A DNA stretch of 64,000 nt from assembly GCF_009371985.2 (NCBI RefSeq), contig NZ_VIKU02000002.1:310001-374000 (forward strand), in the 5' to 3' direction. The notes below the pieces were generated by a model that searched no databases, was not told the DNA's origin, and saw only the letters and a list, made by a program, of their open reading frames with translations. Made by a program: the position numbers and the translations under genes. Source of the DNA: Pelagihabitans pacificus (GTDB lineage: Bacteria > Bacteroidota > Bacteroidia > Flavobacteriales > Flavobacteriaceae). Within the stretch, counting starts at the first letter, position 1. Every line of letters starts with the position of its first letter. Below, piece by piece: positions 37,091-45,604 of the stretch.

Positions 37091-38734
37091 ATGACCGAAT
37101 TCAGCACACCCCTTGAAGCTTTTTTACATTGGGAGCGTACAGACCCTGACCGCGTCTTCTTGAAACAACCTATCAACAGGAACTATAGGACCTATACCTA
37201 TGGAACAGCCGGTATTGAAGCGCGAAAAATTGCCACCGCCCTGTTGGACTACAACCTACCCGATAAAAGTCAAGTCGCCTTGCTCTCCAAAAATTGCGCA
37301 CACTGGTTCATGGCCGATCTGGCCATCATGATGGCCGGTCATGTGTCGGTGCCGATATATCCCACCCTAAACGCGGATTCTATAGCTCAAATCTTGGACT
37401 TAAGCCATTCCAGGGCTATTATTATCGGTAAACTCGATGATTTTGGGTTACAAAAACCGGGTATTTCCGATATACCCATTATCAGTGTGGGCCTGTATGG
37501 TGAGACCGAAGGGGACAGTTGGGAAGATTTACAACAGAAATGTCGTCCTCTCGCAGAGCCATATGAACAGCGTACCGATGACTTAACGACCTTAATTTAT
37601 ACTTCGGGCACTACCGGCAGGCCCAAAGGGGTCATGCATAGTGCCGGAAACTTTATGAAAAGTGCCCACACCCTAATTTCTCTGGTTAACCTACCGGAAA
37701 ATCCTCGGCTTTTTTCCTATCTTCCACTATCACATATCGCAGAGCGTGCAGGGCTAGAAATGAGAGGTATGGTTTTGGGCGCTCAAATCTACTTTCCGGA
37801 ATCACTGGCGACTTTCGCCCGTGATCTGGAGGCCGCCCAACCCCATTCTTTTGGTGCCGTCCCTCGAATTATGGCCAAATTTCAGGAAAAAATACTGGAA
37901 AGCCTTCCTCAAAAAAAGTTGGATCTTTTACTTAAGATTCCCTTAGTAAACAATTGGATAAAAAAGAAGTTACGAAAAAAATTAGGTTTAAGCGACGCAC
38001 GAATTATAGTATCAGGGGCCGCCCCGATGGCAAGTAGCCTAATTCGTTGGTACCGCAGCATTGGAATCGAAATCAATCAAATGTATGGCATGACCGAAGA
38101 TTGTATCATTTCCCACACCAATGTTCCAGGCGCCGACAAAATCGGTACCGTGGGCAAACCGCTTCCCGGGGTTCGGACCAAACTATCTCCAGAGGGGGAA
38201 ATCTGGCTTAAAAACGACTGCCTAATGATGGGGTATTTCGAAGCTCCGGAAACGACCAAGAGCGTATTCACCGAAGATGGTTTTTTAAAGACCGGTGATA
38301 TCGGGGAATACGACCATGACGGTTATCTCACCATTACGGGAAGGGTAAAAGACCAATTCAAAACGGACAAAGGCAAATATATTGTGCCTACACCAATTGA
38401 ACTAGATCTTTCAAAGAACAACTACATCGACCAAATATGCGTTGTCGGGACAGGAATTCCTCAGCCCATCGCCCTGATAACACCCTCTGTTTTAGCAAAG
38501 GCCAAAACCCAGGAAGTGCTAGAATTCAGCCTCAACGAAATCTTGGTTTTGGTAAATTCATCCTTAGAGAAACACGAGAAAATTGAAAAAATAGTGGTCA
38601 TGAAGGAAGATTGGAATGTTGAAAACGGATTGATAACCCCTACTCTTAAGGTAAAGCGGGATAGCATCGAGAAACTACACCGGCCCTATTATAAATCCTG
38701 GTTTGACCGTAAGGAGAAGGTTATTTTTGAGTAA
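37091..38734 (+). CDS. AMP-binding protein, long-chain fatty-acid-CoA ligase-like
   Basis: 547 residues. The adenylate-forming motif LIYTSGTTGRPKGVMHS lies at about 169-185; YGMTE at about 336 and the hinge/loop motif LKTGDIGEYDHDGYLTITGR at about 397-416. Family knowledge: activates a carboxylic acid as acyl-AMP, then forms acyl-CoA; the closest style is the long-chain (LACS) branch. Cytoplasmic or membrane-associated. The gene is monocistronic, preceded by a promoter and followed by a DEAD-box gene with its own -7 element. Confidence 0.9.
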   Translation: MTEFSTPLEAFLHWERTDPDRVFLKQPINRNYRTYTYGTAGIEARKIATALLDYNLPDKSQVALLSKNCAHWFMADLAIMMAGHVSVPIYPTLNADSIAQILDLSHSRAIIIGKLDDFGLQKPGISDIPIISVGLYGETEGDSWEDLQQKCRPLAEPYEQRTDDLTTLIYTSGTTGRPKGVMHSAGNFMKSAHTLISLVNLPENPRLFSYLPLSHIAERAGLEMRGMVLGAQIYFPESLATFARDLEAAQPHSFGAVPRIMAKFQEKILESLPQKKLDLLLKIPLVNNWIKKKLRKKLGLSDARIIVSGAAPMASSLIRWYRSIGIEINQMYGMTEDCIISHTNVPGADKIGTVGKPLPGVRTKLSPEGEIWLKNDCLMMGYFEAPETTKSVFTEDGFLKTGDIGEYDHDGYLTITGRVKDQFKTDKGKYIVPTPIELDLSKNNYIDQICVVGTGIPQPIALITPSVLAKAKTQEVLEFSLNEILVLVNSSLEKHEKIEKIVVMKEDWNVENGLITPTLKVKRDSIEKLHRPYYKSWFDRKEKVIFE

Positions 38735-38847
38735 ATCGATTACTTTTTTTATTGCGCTACTCCACGTATTATGGTACCATTGGTGGCACCATGATATTGC
38801 CTTTCCCTGGCGAAATAGAAAAAAAAACGATATCCATTGGAATCCCA

Positions 38848-38855
38848 TACCTTTG
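38848..38855 (+). promoter_or_regulatory. Possible -7 element before the DEAD-box gene
   Basis: TACCTTTG, an exact -7 consensus, 17 nt before the ATG at 38873. No TTG lies at the expected 19-23 nt upstream, so the promoter is incomplete. Confidence 0.4.
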
Positions 38856-38872
38856 CGGCTTATTTATACTAC

Positions 38873-40189
38873 ATGACATTTAAAGAACTCGGCATTGCCG
38901 AACCTATTCTTCGTGCGGTCGAAGCCGAAGGATATACCAATCCGACCCCTATTCAACAACAGGCAATTCCTATTCTGTTAAAGGGCAAAGACCTTTTGGG
39001 GGTTGCCCAAACCGGTACTGGAAAAACGGCCGCTTTCGGGATTCCTATTCTGCAGCATCTCTTTTACGCGAAAAATGGATATCACGGCAAGCGTCGCATC
39101 AAAGCCCTGATTGTGACCCCTACCAGGGAACTCGCTATCCAGATTGGTGAAAGCCTTACGGTATACGGGAAACATACGGGCTTAAAAAATACGGTCATCT
39201 TCGGTGGGGTTAAACAAGGAAAGCAGGTAAACGCCTTGAGAAACGGTGTGGATGTATTGATAGCCACCCCTGGGAGATTGCTTGATTTAATGAATCAAGG
39301 GTATATTTCGTTCCACGATTTAGAATATGTCGTATTAGACGAAGCGGATCAAATGTTGGACATGGGCTTTATACACGACATCCGGAAAATCATTTCAAAA
39401 CTACCTCCGGAACGACAATCGCTTTTCTTTTCGGCCACCATGCCTAAGGACATTGTGGAGCTTTCCAGAAAAATGCTGGGCGATTTTGAACGGGTAACCA
39501 TTAAACCGGAGCAAGCCACAGCGGAAAAAGTGGATCAAGGGGTCTATTTTGTCAGTAAAAATAACAAACCAAAACTTTTGGTCCATCTCTTAAGGGAAAG
39601 ACCTAATGATTCCGTACTTATTTTTTCCAGAACCAAGCACGGAGCGAATAAAATCGTAAAAAAATTGGCACAAGCCGACATTCGATCGGCCGCCATCCAT
39701 GGAAATAAATCCCAAACGGCACGTCAGAAGGCTTTGGGGGATTTTAAAGATGGTAAGTTGAAGGTATTGGTCGCCACGGATATTGCGGCCAGGGGAATCG
39801 ACGTGGAGGAGCTTTCACTTGTTATTAACTATGACCTGCCCAATGTTCCGGAAACCTATGTACATCGCATCGGAAGAACGGGACGCGCCAGTGCCAGTGG
39901 AATTGCCCTGTCGTTTTGTGATAAAGACGAACGTCCTTATCTAAGGGCTATCGAAAAGTTAATCAAACAGGCAGTGCCCCTTATGCCAGAGCATCAGTTT
40001 GTAGAGGAGAACGATGAGCAAGAGACCGAGCTTAAAAAACAGCCACAAAGACCGGCGGGTCACCGGCCAAAAAACGCGAACGCAAAATATGCCAGGTCAA
40101 AAAGTTCGAATTACAAAAAGGGCAACCATCGACGAAGAAAGTTTCGGGGCGGACAACAACAAGGTTCCCAGGGAAACAAGGAGGCTTAG
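38873..40189 (+). CDS. DEAD/DEAH-box RNA helicase (RhlE-like)
   Basis: 438 residues from ATG 38873; an in-frame TTG at 38837 would place the start before the -7 element. Motifs: [12 protein letters not shown] (I), PTRELAIQI (Ia), [11 protein letters not shown] (II), FFSATMP (III), [14 protein letters not shown] (IV), [13 protein letters not shown] (V) and HRIGRTGRA (VI). A basic Arg/Gln/Lys-rich tail (about 390-438) resembles RNA-binding extensions of RhlE-type helicases. Role: ATP-dependent RNA unwinding, often in ribosome assembly or cold response. The final 20 nt converge on the LytTR gene. Confidence 0.92.
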   Translation: MTFKELGIAEPILRAVEAEGYTNPTPIQQQAIPILLKGKDLLGVAQTGTGKTAAFGIPILQHLFYAKNGYHGKRRIKALIVTPTRELAIQIGESLTVYGKHTGLKNTVIFGGVKQGKQVNALRNGVDVLIATPGRLLDLMNQGYISFHDLEYVVLDEADQMLDMGFIHDIRKIISKLPPERQSLFFSATMPKDIVELSRKMLGDFERVTIKPEQATAEKVDQGVYFVSKNNKPKLLVHLLRERPNDSVLIFSRTKHGANKIVKKLAQADIRSAAIHGNKSQTARQKALGDFKDGKLKVLVATDIAARGIDVEELSLVINYDLPNVPETYVHRIGRTGRASASGIALSFCDKDERPYLRAIEKLIKQAVPLMPEHQFVEENDEQETELKKQPQRPAGHRPKNANAKYARSKSSNYKKGNHRRRKFRGGQQQGSQGNKEA

Positions 40190-40207
40190 AACAACCTCAC
40201 AAGGCAT

Positions 40208-40939
40208 TTAGATCAATTGTATTCGGGACATAAACACTTCCTTGTGTGATTTGCTCAGTGGTATCACCGTACGCCCGATTTCGAGATGATGATCGGCGAC
40301 AATATCAACGTTTGACAAATTCACCATATAAGATCGGTGTACTCTGACAAATTGGGTCGTTGGAAGGCGCTCTTCCATTGTTTTAAGAGTACTTGTCAAA
40401 ACATAGTTACCCTTGGCCGTGAAAATCGTGGAATAATTCCGGTCGGCCTCTATATAAAGAATTTCATCGAACAAAAGTTTCTCCATTTTGCCATGATGTC
40501 GCACGAAAAAACGATCCGATAACACCTCAATGTCCAAATGCAATCGGCCCGTACCACTACCTTCCTTCGGTTGCTCCAACACCAGCGCAATCGTACGCTG
40601 CAAGTTGAGCCTGTTAAATGGTTTGGTAATAAAAGCCTTCGGATGCGTTTCCTTGGCCTTTTCAAAAGTAGCGTCATCCGTATTGGCGGTAAGGTAGATG
40701 ATCGGAAGGTCGACATATTTCCGAATAGCCTTGGCGGTCTCAATTCCATCCAATGAACCTTTTAAGTTGATATCCAAAAGCAAAAGATCGGGAATATGTT
40801 CCTTAACATTTGAAATGGCAGCCTCTCCCCTAGATTCAATGCCCGTGACCTCATACCCGAGTTTGGTCAATTGAAGTGAAAGATTCGCCCCTATGATCAT
40901 GTCATCCTCAACAATTAAAATTCGTGCTGGATAATTCAT
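40208..40939 (-). CDS. LytTR-family response regulator (second)
   Basis: 243 residues. Receiver with Asp in LLLLDINLKGSLDG (about 54) and Lys in AFITKPF (about 102); LytTR domain (about 145-243; LYIEADRNYSTIF, FVRVHRSYMVNLSNV). Starts 2 nt downstream of the kinase gene stop, making a clear two-component pair. The LDGIETAKAIRK segment resembles regulators paired with TPR sensor kinases. Confidence 0.9.
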   Translation of the reverse strand: MNYPARILIVEDDMIIGANLSLQLTKLGYEVTGIESRGEAAISNVKEHIPDLLLLDINLKGSLDGIETAKAIRKYVDLPIIYLTANTDDATFEKAKETHPKAFITKPFNRLNLQRTIALVLEQPKEGSGTGRLHLDIEVLSDRFFVRHHGKMEKLLFDEILYIEADRNYSTIFTAKGNYVLTSTLKTMEERLPTTQFVRVHRSYMVNLSNVDIVADHHLEIGRTVIPLSKSHKEVFMSRIQLI

Positions 40940-40941
40940 CT

Positions 40942-42903
40942 TTAAGCAGCTTTATGGTGTTGAAATTGAATGGATACCGATGTCCCTTGATGCATATTGA
41001 GAACCATCTTGCCGTCTAACTGTTTGGTCAATAACGAAATCAACTGTGTGCCGAATCCGGTACCTTGAACATCGGTTTGGGGAGTTCTCCCAAGGCCGTT
41101 GTCGATGACTTCCAATTCTAATAGAGGTCCAATTTTCTTTAGACTTACTTGAATGAGGCCCTGTCGCCGATTCGGAAATGCATATTTCAAGGAGTTTGTT
41201 AGCAACTCGTTGACTATTAAGCCAATTGGTATTGCCATATCAACATCTAATTCAATTTTTTTCATGTCGATTTCAATCGTCACGTGACCTTCCGCTCCAA
41301 ACGAATCGACTATGTAATCCGATAGGTTGACAAAATAGTCCTTCATTTCGATGGCGGCCAAGTTCTCTCCTTGATATAGTTTTTGATGGATCATACCCAT
41401 GCTGTGAACCCGATGCTGGCTTTCCGAAATGGCGTTCGATACATTCGGGTCACGGATCTGTGCCGACTGCAGGGAGAGAAGACTCGAAACCATTTCAAGA
41501 TTGTTCTTTACCCTATGGTGTATTTCCTTCAAAAGAAACTCCTTTTCCGCATTCCGCTTTTGGAGTATTCGATTGACTCTGTACTTATTCTGAATTGCTT
41601 TAGAAGCCAAAAGAAGAAGCAAAAACAAAAGTCCTGCTATGATGCCTATCATCACTTGCCAAGTACGTTGCTTTTGAATTTGGGCTTCCTGAAGCAATAT
41701 CGTGTTTTCTTTATTGGCCACATCAAATTCGGTGCGCAACAGGGATATTCGTTGATCGGCTTCCGCGGTAAAAATCCGATTCTTCAATACATCGTATTCG
41801 GCAAATGCCATATACGCCTCCCGATAATCGTTATTAGCGGCATAGGCCCTACCCAAGCTCTCATAGGCTTGGCTCAAGTAGTACTCATCCCCAAAGTCGT
41901 CTGTGGCTATGCCAATACTTTTTCGAAGACTTTCAATAGCAGCCAAATTCTTCCCCCGTAAAAGCTGCAGTTTGCCTATAGCGAGCCACGAGCGCATCAG
42001 CATAAATTCGTTATCCAATAACAATGCATACCTTACAGCTTGATTGCCCGCTTTTGCGCCCTTATCAAATTCCTGTAAATAGGAATATAGGTCTACCAAG
42101 GAAATATATACATCACTTAGGTTATTGTAAAAACCGTACCGCTCGGCTATAATGAGTGAATGCTCGTAATATTGGAGTGCTTTCCGATATTCCTTTAAAG
42201 CCAAATAGTTGTTCCCGACTACATATAGTGTAAAATCGTAGTCAAGATCCGTAATGCCGCGATCTTCGAAAACCGCGAGCGATTTAAGTCCGTATTCCAA
42301 TCCCGTCCTAAACTTGGATTGTTTCCAAAAAAGGTTGCTTAAGTCGCTAAATGCTAAGGCAACGGTTTTTTTATCATTTAACTTTTTTCCAAGATGCAGG
42401 GCTTCCAAGGCATAATCGGCCGCCTTATCGAGTTCCCCTCTTCGCTCATATACATAGCCTAATTGGGTATAAAGCGAGGCCAAGTCGCTTTTCCTCACCT
42501 TGCTTTTAGCCGACTCCAATACCTCTTGGGCCTCGCCAAGCCTTTCCATCCTTAAAAAAATGGCACCTTGGGTTATCTGAAATCGGCCCTCCCATACACT
42601 ATCCTTTTTTTCTGCCGTAAGGGCCAAACCCTCATTGGTAAATTTCAGGGCCTTGACCAAGTTTCTGGTGTGCCAGTAATAGGCCAGGTCATTAAGTATC
42701 GAAAATTGAATGGAATCGGTTTTTACTAAAGCGTAGGCGTTTTCAAGTGTTTTCAAGTAAGAGGGGCCAAAATTATCGGTCTCCACAAACACTTTCTTGT
42801 AAGGGTTTTCGCGGTCAAAGTCGACTATTTGGGCAATGAGGTAACCGCAATTCAAAAAAGAAAAGATACTAAGAAAAACAGCTTTTAGGAAAAAGCCCCT
42901 CAT
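40942..42903 (-). CDS. TPR-containing sensor histidine kinase (HisKA_2 type)
   Basis: 653 residues. Signal peptide or uncleaved helix (about 5-24), about eight TPR-like helical pairs in the periplasmic part (about 40-400; ADYALEALHLGKKLNDK and similar), one membrane helix (about 416-436), the phosphoacceptor motif LKEIHHRVKNNLEMVSSLL (HisKA_2, about 459-477) and a HATPase domain (about 555-650; IVNELLTNSLKYAF, GFGTQLI). The cognate LytTR regulator is 2 nt downstream. Family knowledge: TPR sensors bind proteins or peptides; the signal is not known. Confidence 0.9.
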   Translation of the reverse strand: MRGFFLKAVFLSIFSFLNCGYLIAQIVDFDRENPYKKVFVETDNFGPSYLKTLENAYALVKTDSIQFSILNDLAYYWHTRNLVKALKFTNEGLALTAEKKDSVWEGRFQITQGAIFLRMERLGEAQEVLESAKSKVRKSDLASLYTQLGYVYERRGELDKAADYALEALHLGKKLNDKKTVALAFSDLSNLFWKQSKFRTGLEYGLKSLAVFEDRGITDLDYDFTLYVVGNNYLALKEYRKALQYYEHSLIIAERYGFYNNLSDVYISLVDLYSYLQEFDKGAKAGNQAVRYALLLDNEFMLMRSWLAIGKLQLLRGKNLAAIESLRKSIGIATDDFGDEYYLSQAYESLGRAYAANNDYREAYMAFAEYDVLKNRIFTAEADQRISLLRTEFDVANKENTILLQEAQIQKQRTWQVMIGIIAGLLFLLLLLASKAIQNKYRVNRILQKRNAEKEFLLKEIHHRVKNNLEMVSSLLSLQSAQIRDPNVSNAISESQHRVHSMGMIHQKLYQGENLAAIEMKDYFVNLSDYIVDSFGAEGHVTIEIDMKKIELDVDMAIPIGLIVNELLTNSLKYAFPNRRQGLIQVSLKKIGPLLELEVIDNGLGRTPQTDVQGTGFGTQLISLLTKQLDGKMVLNMHQGTSVSIQFQHHKAA

Positions 42904-42928
42904 TTGCTGGTTTGGTTGTTAGCGGGGG

Positions 42929-42940
42929 AACAAGCTTGTT
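42929..42940 (-). promoter_or_regulatory. 12-bp palindrome upstream of the TPR kinase gene
   Basis: AACAAGCTTGTT, a perfect palindrome 26 nt before the kinase start. Could be an operator; chance is also possible. Confidence 0.25.
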
Positions 42941-43099
42941 AAATATACAACATAATTCCCACATACTGTTCGATAAACAGAAAATGGGATTCGGACAAGA
43001 AAACCACCCGTTCGTCCTCTATAGCTTCTCTAATGCTTTTTAAATCAATTCCTTAGTGTAAGACAAAACAATAAGAATAATCAGCCAACGTGGGAAGCC

Positions 43100-43633
43100 A
43101 TGAAAAAGATACTACTTGGAATATCCACCATGGCCTTATGGTTAAACTCGTGCCGAGACCAAAGTCCAGATCATCCGATTATTTCGACTGAACCGACATC
43201 AGCCATTGAACAGCTTATGAAAAATAGAAGCAAAGACTATATCAGGGCATGGAACTCGAAGGATTTCAATTTGATGAGAACCGTTACGAGCACTGATTTT
43301 GAAAGAAATGTAAATGGTGAAATACGCTCTAACTCCCATCAGGGACTGGAAGAAACCATGCATTCTTGGCATATCGCCGTTTCCAACTTCAATATCGAGG
43401 TGCGTGAAATGATCGTGAAGGGTTCAAAGTCCTACACAAGGTGGACAGGCACCGGAACCAATACAGGAATGTATGGTGAAAATCCGCCAACAGGGAAAAA
43501 AGGCAAAACAGAAGGTTTTATGGTTTTGACCTTTAACCAAGATGGCAAGGCGATTCGGGAAGAAGTATTTTACGATGTACTGGGTGTGGTAGAGGATTGG
43601 GGCTATACACTAACTCCCCCAATTATGGAGTAA
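43100..43633 (+). CDS. SnoaL-like lipoprotein (DUF4440/NTF2 fold)
   Basis: 177 residues. Lipoprotein signal MALWLNSC (Cys 18). Core AWNSKDFNLMRTVTSTDFERN and TRWTGTGTNTGM, then TEGFMVLTFNQDGKAIREEV, fits the SnoaL/ketosteroid-isomerase-like fold. Catalytic residues are not conserved enough for a reaction to be named. It precedes two exported two-domain proteins; the gap to the next gene is 47 nt. Confidence 0.75.
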   Translation: MKKILLGISTMALWLNSCRDQSPDHPIISTEPTSAIEQLMKNRSKDYIRAWNSKDFNLMRTVTSTDFERNVNGEIRSNSHQGLEETMHSWHIAVSNFNIEVREMIVKGSKSYTRWTGTGTNTGMYGENPPTGKKGKTEGFMVLTFNQDGKAIREEVFYDVLGVVEDWGYTLTPPIME

Positions 43634-43680
43634 TACGAACCAACACAAATTTTAATCAATAACCAATAAATCATAGAATT

Positions 43681-44451
43681 ATGAGAACACTAAAGATCAA
43701 GCTGATGCTAGCCGCAATGCTGCTAGCACCCATGAGCATCATTCAAGCACAGGAAAGCGGAACATCCCAAGCCTTTTGGGTACATGAAGATGTAGTAAAA
43801 CCTTCCATGGTGGAGGAATATGAGCGTATTTGCAAAGAATTGGTCGCCAACATGAAAAAACACAATATCCAAGAAGCAAATATGATTGTCGCCAATCTTG
43901 CCGACTCGCGCTATCTATATGTAGGACCCATCGAGAATATGGCCCAGTTAGACAAACCGGTATTTGCCACCTTGGCGCAAAAAATGGGAGGCACGGCCAT
44001 GGCGGACCTATTCGATGGAATGGATAAATGCTACGACGTGGAGCAAAACTATGTTATTCATTTAGATACGGAACTATCATACATGCCCAACGGTATGACA
44101 CAAACCCCGGAAGGTGAAAATTATCGAAAGTTTCACTACTTGCACTTTGCTCCCGGGAATCGAAAGATGATCAAGGAAAAAATGAAGGCCGTTCGGGATA
44201 TGTTTGCCGAAAAAGGATCGAAAGTTCATTACAGGGTGTACAAAAGCGGTTTTGGGGCACGCGGAGAGTTCTATATGGTGGCAGTGGCGGCCAAGGATGC
44301 GGTAGACTATGCGCAAAAGGCATTGGAAAACGATGCGCTATTGGGGAAAGATGGAAATCAAATAATGGGCGATTTATTCAGCAATTTGCTGAAATATGAG
44401 GAATATTTAGGTCGTATGCGTCCAGATATGGCATATTCACCTGCCAATTAA
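43681..44451 (+). CDS. Secreted protein with two ferredoxin-like repeats
   Basis: 256 residues, signal peptide ending IIQAQ (about 23). I do not recognise the family. Two halves (about 28-135 and 148-245) have similar character: each opens with a Trp/Tyr-x-His strand (QAFWVHEDVVKPSMVEEYE; HYLHFAPGNRKMIKEKM), then a long helix, further strands and a second helix, resembling tandem dimeric alpha+beta barrel (ABM/NIPSNAP-like) domains. Proteins of this fold often bind small ligands or heme. Ends 13 nt before the nested palindrome at 44465. Confidence 0.65.
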   Translation: MRTLKIKLMLAAMLLAPMSIIQAQESGTSQAFWVHEDVVKPSMVEEYERICKELVANMKKHNIQEANMIVANLADSRYLYVGPIENMAQLDKPVFATLAQKMGGTAMADLFDGMDKCYDVEQNYVIHLDTELSYMPNGMTQTPEGENYRKFHYLHFAPGNRKMIKEKMKAVRDMFAEKGSKVHYRVYKSGFGARGEFYMVAVAAKDAVDYAQKALENDALLGKDGNQIMGDLFSNLLKYEEYLGRMRPDMAYSPAN

Positions 44452-44464
44452 AAAGAACTAAAAC

Positions 44465-44582
44465 GGCAGGCTGCCACATTCGGGGGAATAATTGGCAATA
44501 GTTCAACTTTTGATTTTTAAAAATTAGTGTTTTCAAAAGCAATTTAGTCAATAGCTATTGCCTCTAAGGCAGCCTGCTTTTT
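44465..44582 (+). repeat. Three-tier nested inverted repeat / possible terminator or structured RNA
   Basis: Outer arms GCAGGCTGCC (44466-44475) and GGCAGCCTGC (44568-44577), middle arms GGCAATAG (44494-44501) and CTATTGCC (44555-44562), inner arms CTTTTGA (44507-44513) and TCAAAAG (44533-44539), all exact and nested in the correct order. The outer 3' arm runs into TTTTT (44578-44582). It could be a large hairpin terminator, a processed RNA element or a small mobile palindrome. It lies between two genes for similar exported proteins. Confidence 0.75.
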
Positions 44583-44630
44583 AACCCGATAAAAAAGTAA
44601 CACGAATATTAATCTTTAAATACACAACCC

Positions 44631-45389
44631 ATGAAAAAACTATTGTACATCGCACTATTACTGCCATTTTTGGCAATTTCGCAGAACAACGAAAGCCTCG
44701 TCCTTGAAAATGTAATGATTACGGCCCTCCCTGAAAAAATTGCCGAATTCGAGGCCGGCATGGCGGCCCATAACAAGAAATTCCATGCCGACGGACCGTA
44801 TGGCGCAAGGGTTTATTCCATTGCCAACGGCAAAAACGCCGGTAAATATATGTTGATTATGGGACCGTTGCCCTGGAGTGCTATGGACGGGCGACCCTCC
44901 AGCACGGAACACGATGAGGATATGAATAAGAATGTGGCCCCATACATGATGCCCGATGTTGAGGTAAATTACATGAAAATGCATCCAGAGCTTTCCAATT
45001 TTTCGAAAGATTTTGAAATCAATAACGTTTCTGTCTTCATGGTCGACATCAAACGTCTAAAAGAAATAGACTTTATGGAAAAGGTGGTCAAAAAAGTGGT
45101 CAAAATGCAAAAGGAAAAAATGCCGGATGAGATTTACGGTATTTATACCAACGAAATGAACAACATGGATGGAATGGATTTTGGTTTCGTCACCTTCTTT
45201 GACTCCATGTCATGGATGGGTCGAGAGGACAAATTTCCACAGCATTTTGAAGAAGTACACGGCGCTGGGAGTTTTAGTCAACTTTTAGCAGATCTCGAAG
45301 CGACCACCGATGGCGATAGGGCAGAAATATGGTCCCTTCGTAAAGACCTTAGCGGCCCCGATGCCAAGGTGATAGCCGCCACAAGGTAA
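44631..45389 (+). CDS. Secreted protein, two ferredoxin-like repeats, related to the gene before the palindrome
   Basis: 252 residues, signal peptide ending AISQ (about 18). Unrecognised. As in the 256-aa protein, two alpha+beta halves can be seen (about 22-112: NVMITALPEKIAEFEAGM...; about 120-240: VSVFMVDIKRLKEIDFMEKVV...). A Met/Glu-rich, Trp-containing stretch (FDSMSWMGREDKFPQHFEEVHG) is notable. Comparable length, export and position suggest a shared ancestor or function. It is followed by a strong terminator. Confidence 0.6.
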   Translation: MKKLLYIALLLPFLAISQNNESLVLENVMITALPEKIAEFEAGMAAHNKKFHADGPYGARVYSIANGKNAGKYMLIMGPLPWSAMDGRPSSTEHDEDMNKNVAPYMMPDVEVNYMKMHPELSNFSKDFEINNVSVFMVDIKRLKEIDFMEKVVKKVVKMQKEKMPDEIYGIYTNEMNNMDGMDFGFVTFFDSMSWMGREDKFPQHFEEVHGAGSFSQLLADLEATTDGDRAEIWSLRKDLSGPDAKVIAATR

Positions 45390-45432
45390 GAAGTGACCAC
45401 TAAACGATCACCATAAACTAACCAACCACTGC

Positions 45433-45462
45433 AAGACCCGGAAAACTCTCCGGGTCTTCTTT
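45433..45462 (+). terminator. Rho-independent terminator after the 252-aa protein gene
   Basis: Ten-base-pair stem AAGACCCGGA/TCCGGGTCTT with a 6-nt loop, followed by CTTTAT. Confidence 0.8.
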
Positions 45463-45604
45463 ATGGACCCGGTCGGTTGTTTTAAGAGCGCCCACCCCTT
45501 CGATTATAAACCAATCTTGTTTAAGACGAATTCCATAGGGAAAACTATCCATATTAATCAGTATCTTGGTTGCAATACAAAAGTTCTAATCTTCTTTTTT
45601 TGAT

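Noticed and set aside
41383-41961. 192-aa plus-strand frame inside the TPR kinase
   Set aside because: Antisense to the kinase membrane helix and HisKA_2 motif; an artefact of codon bias.
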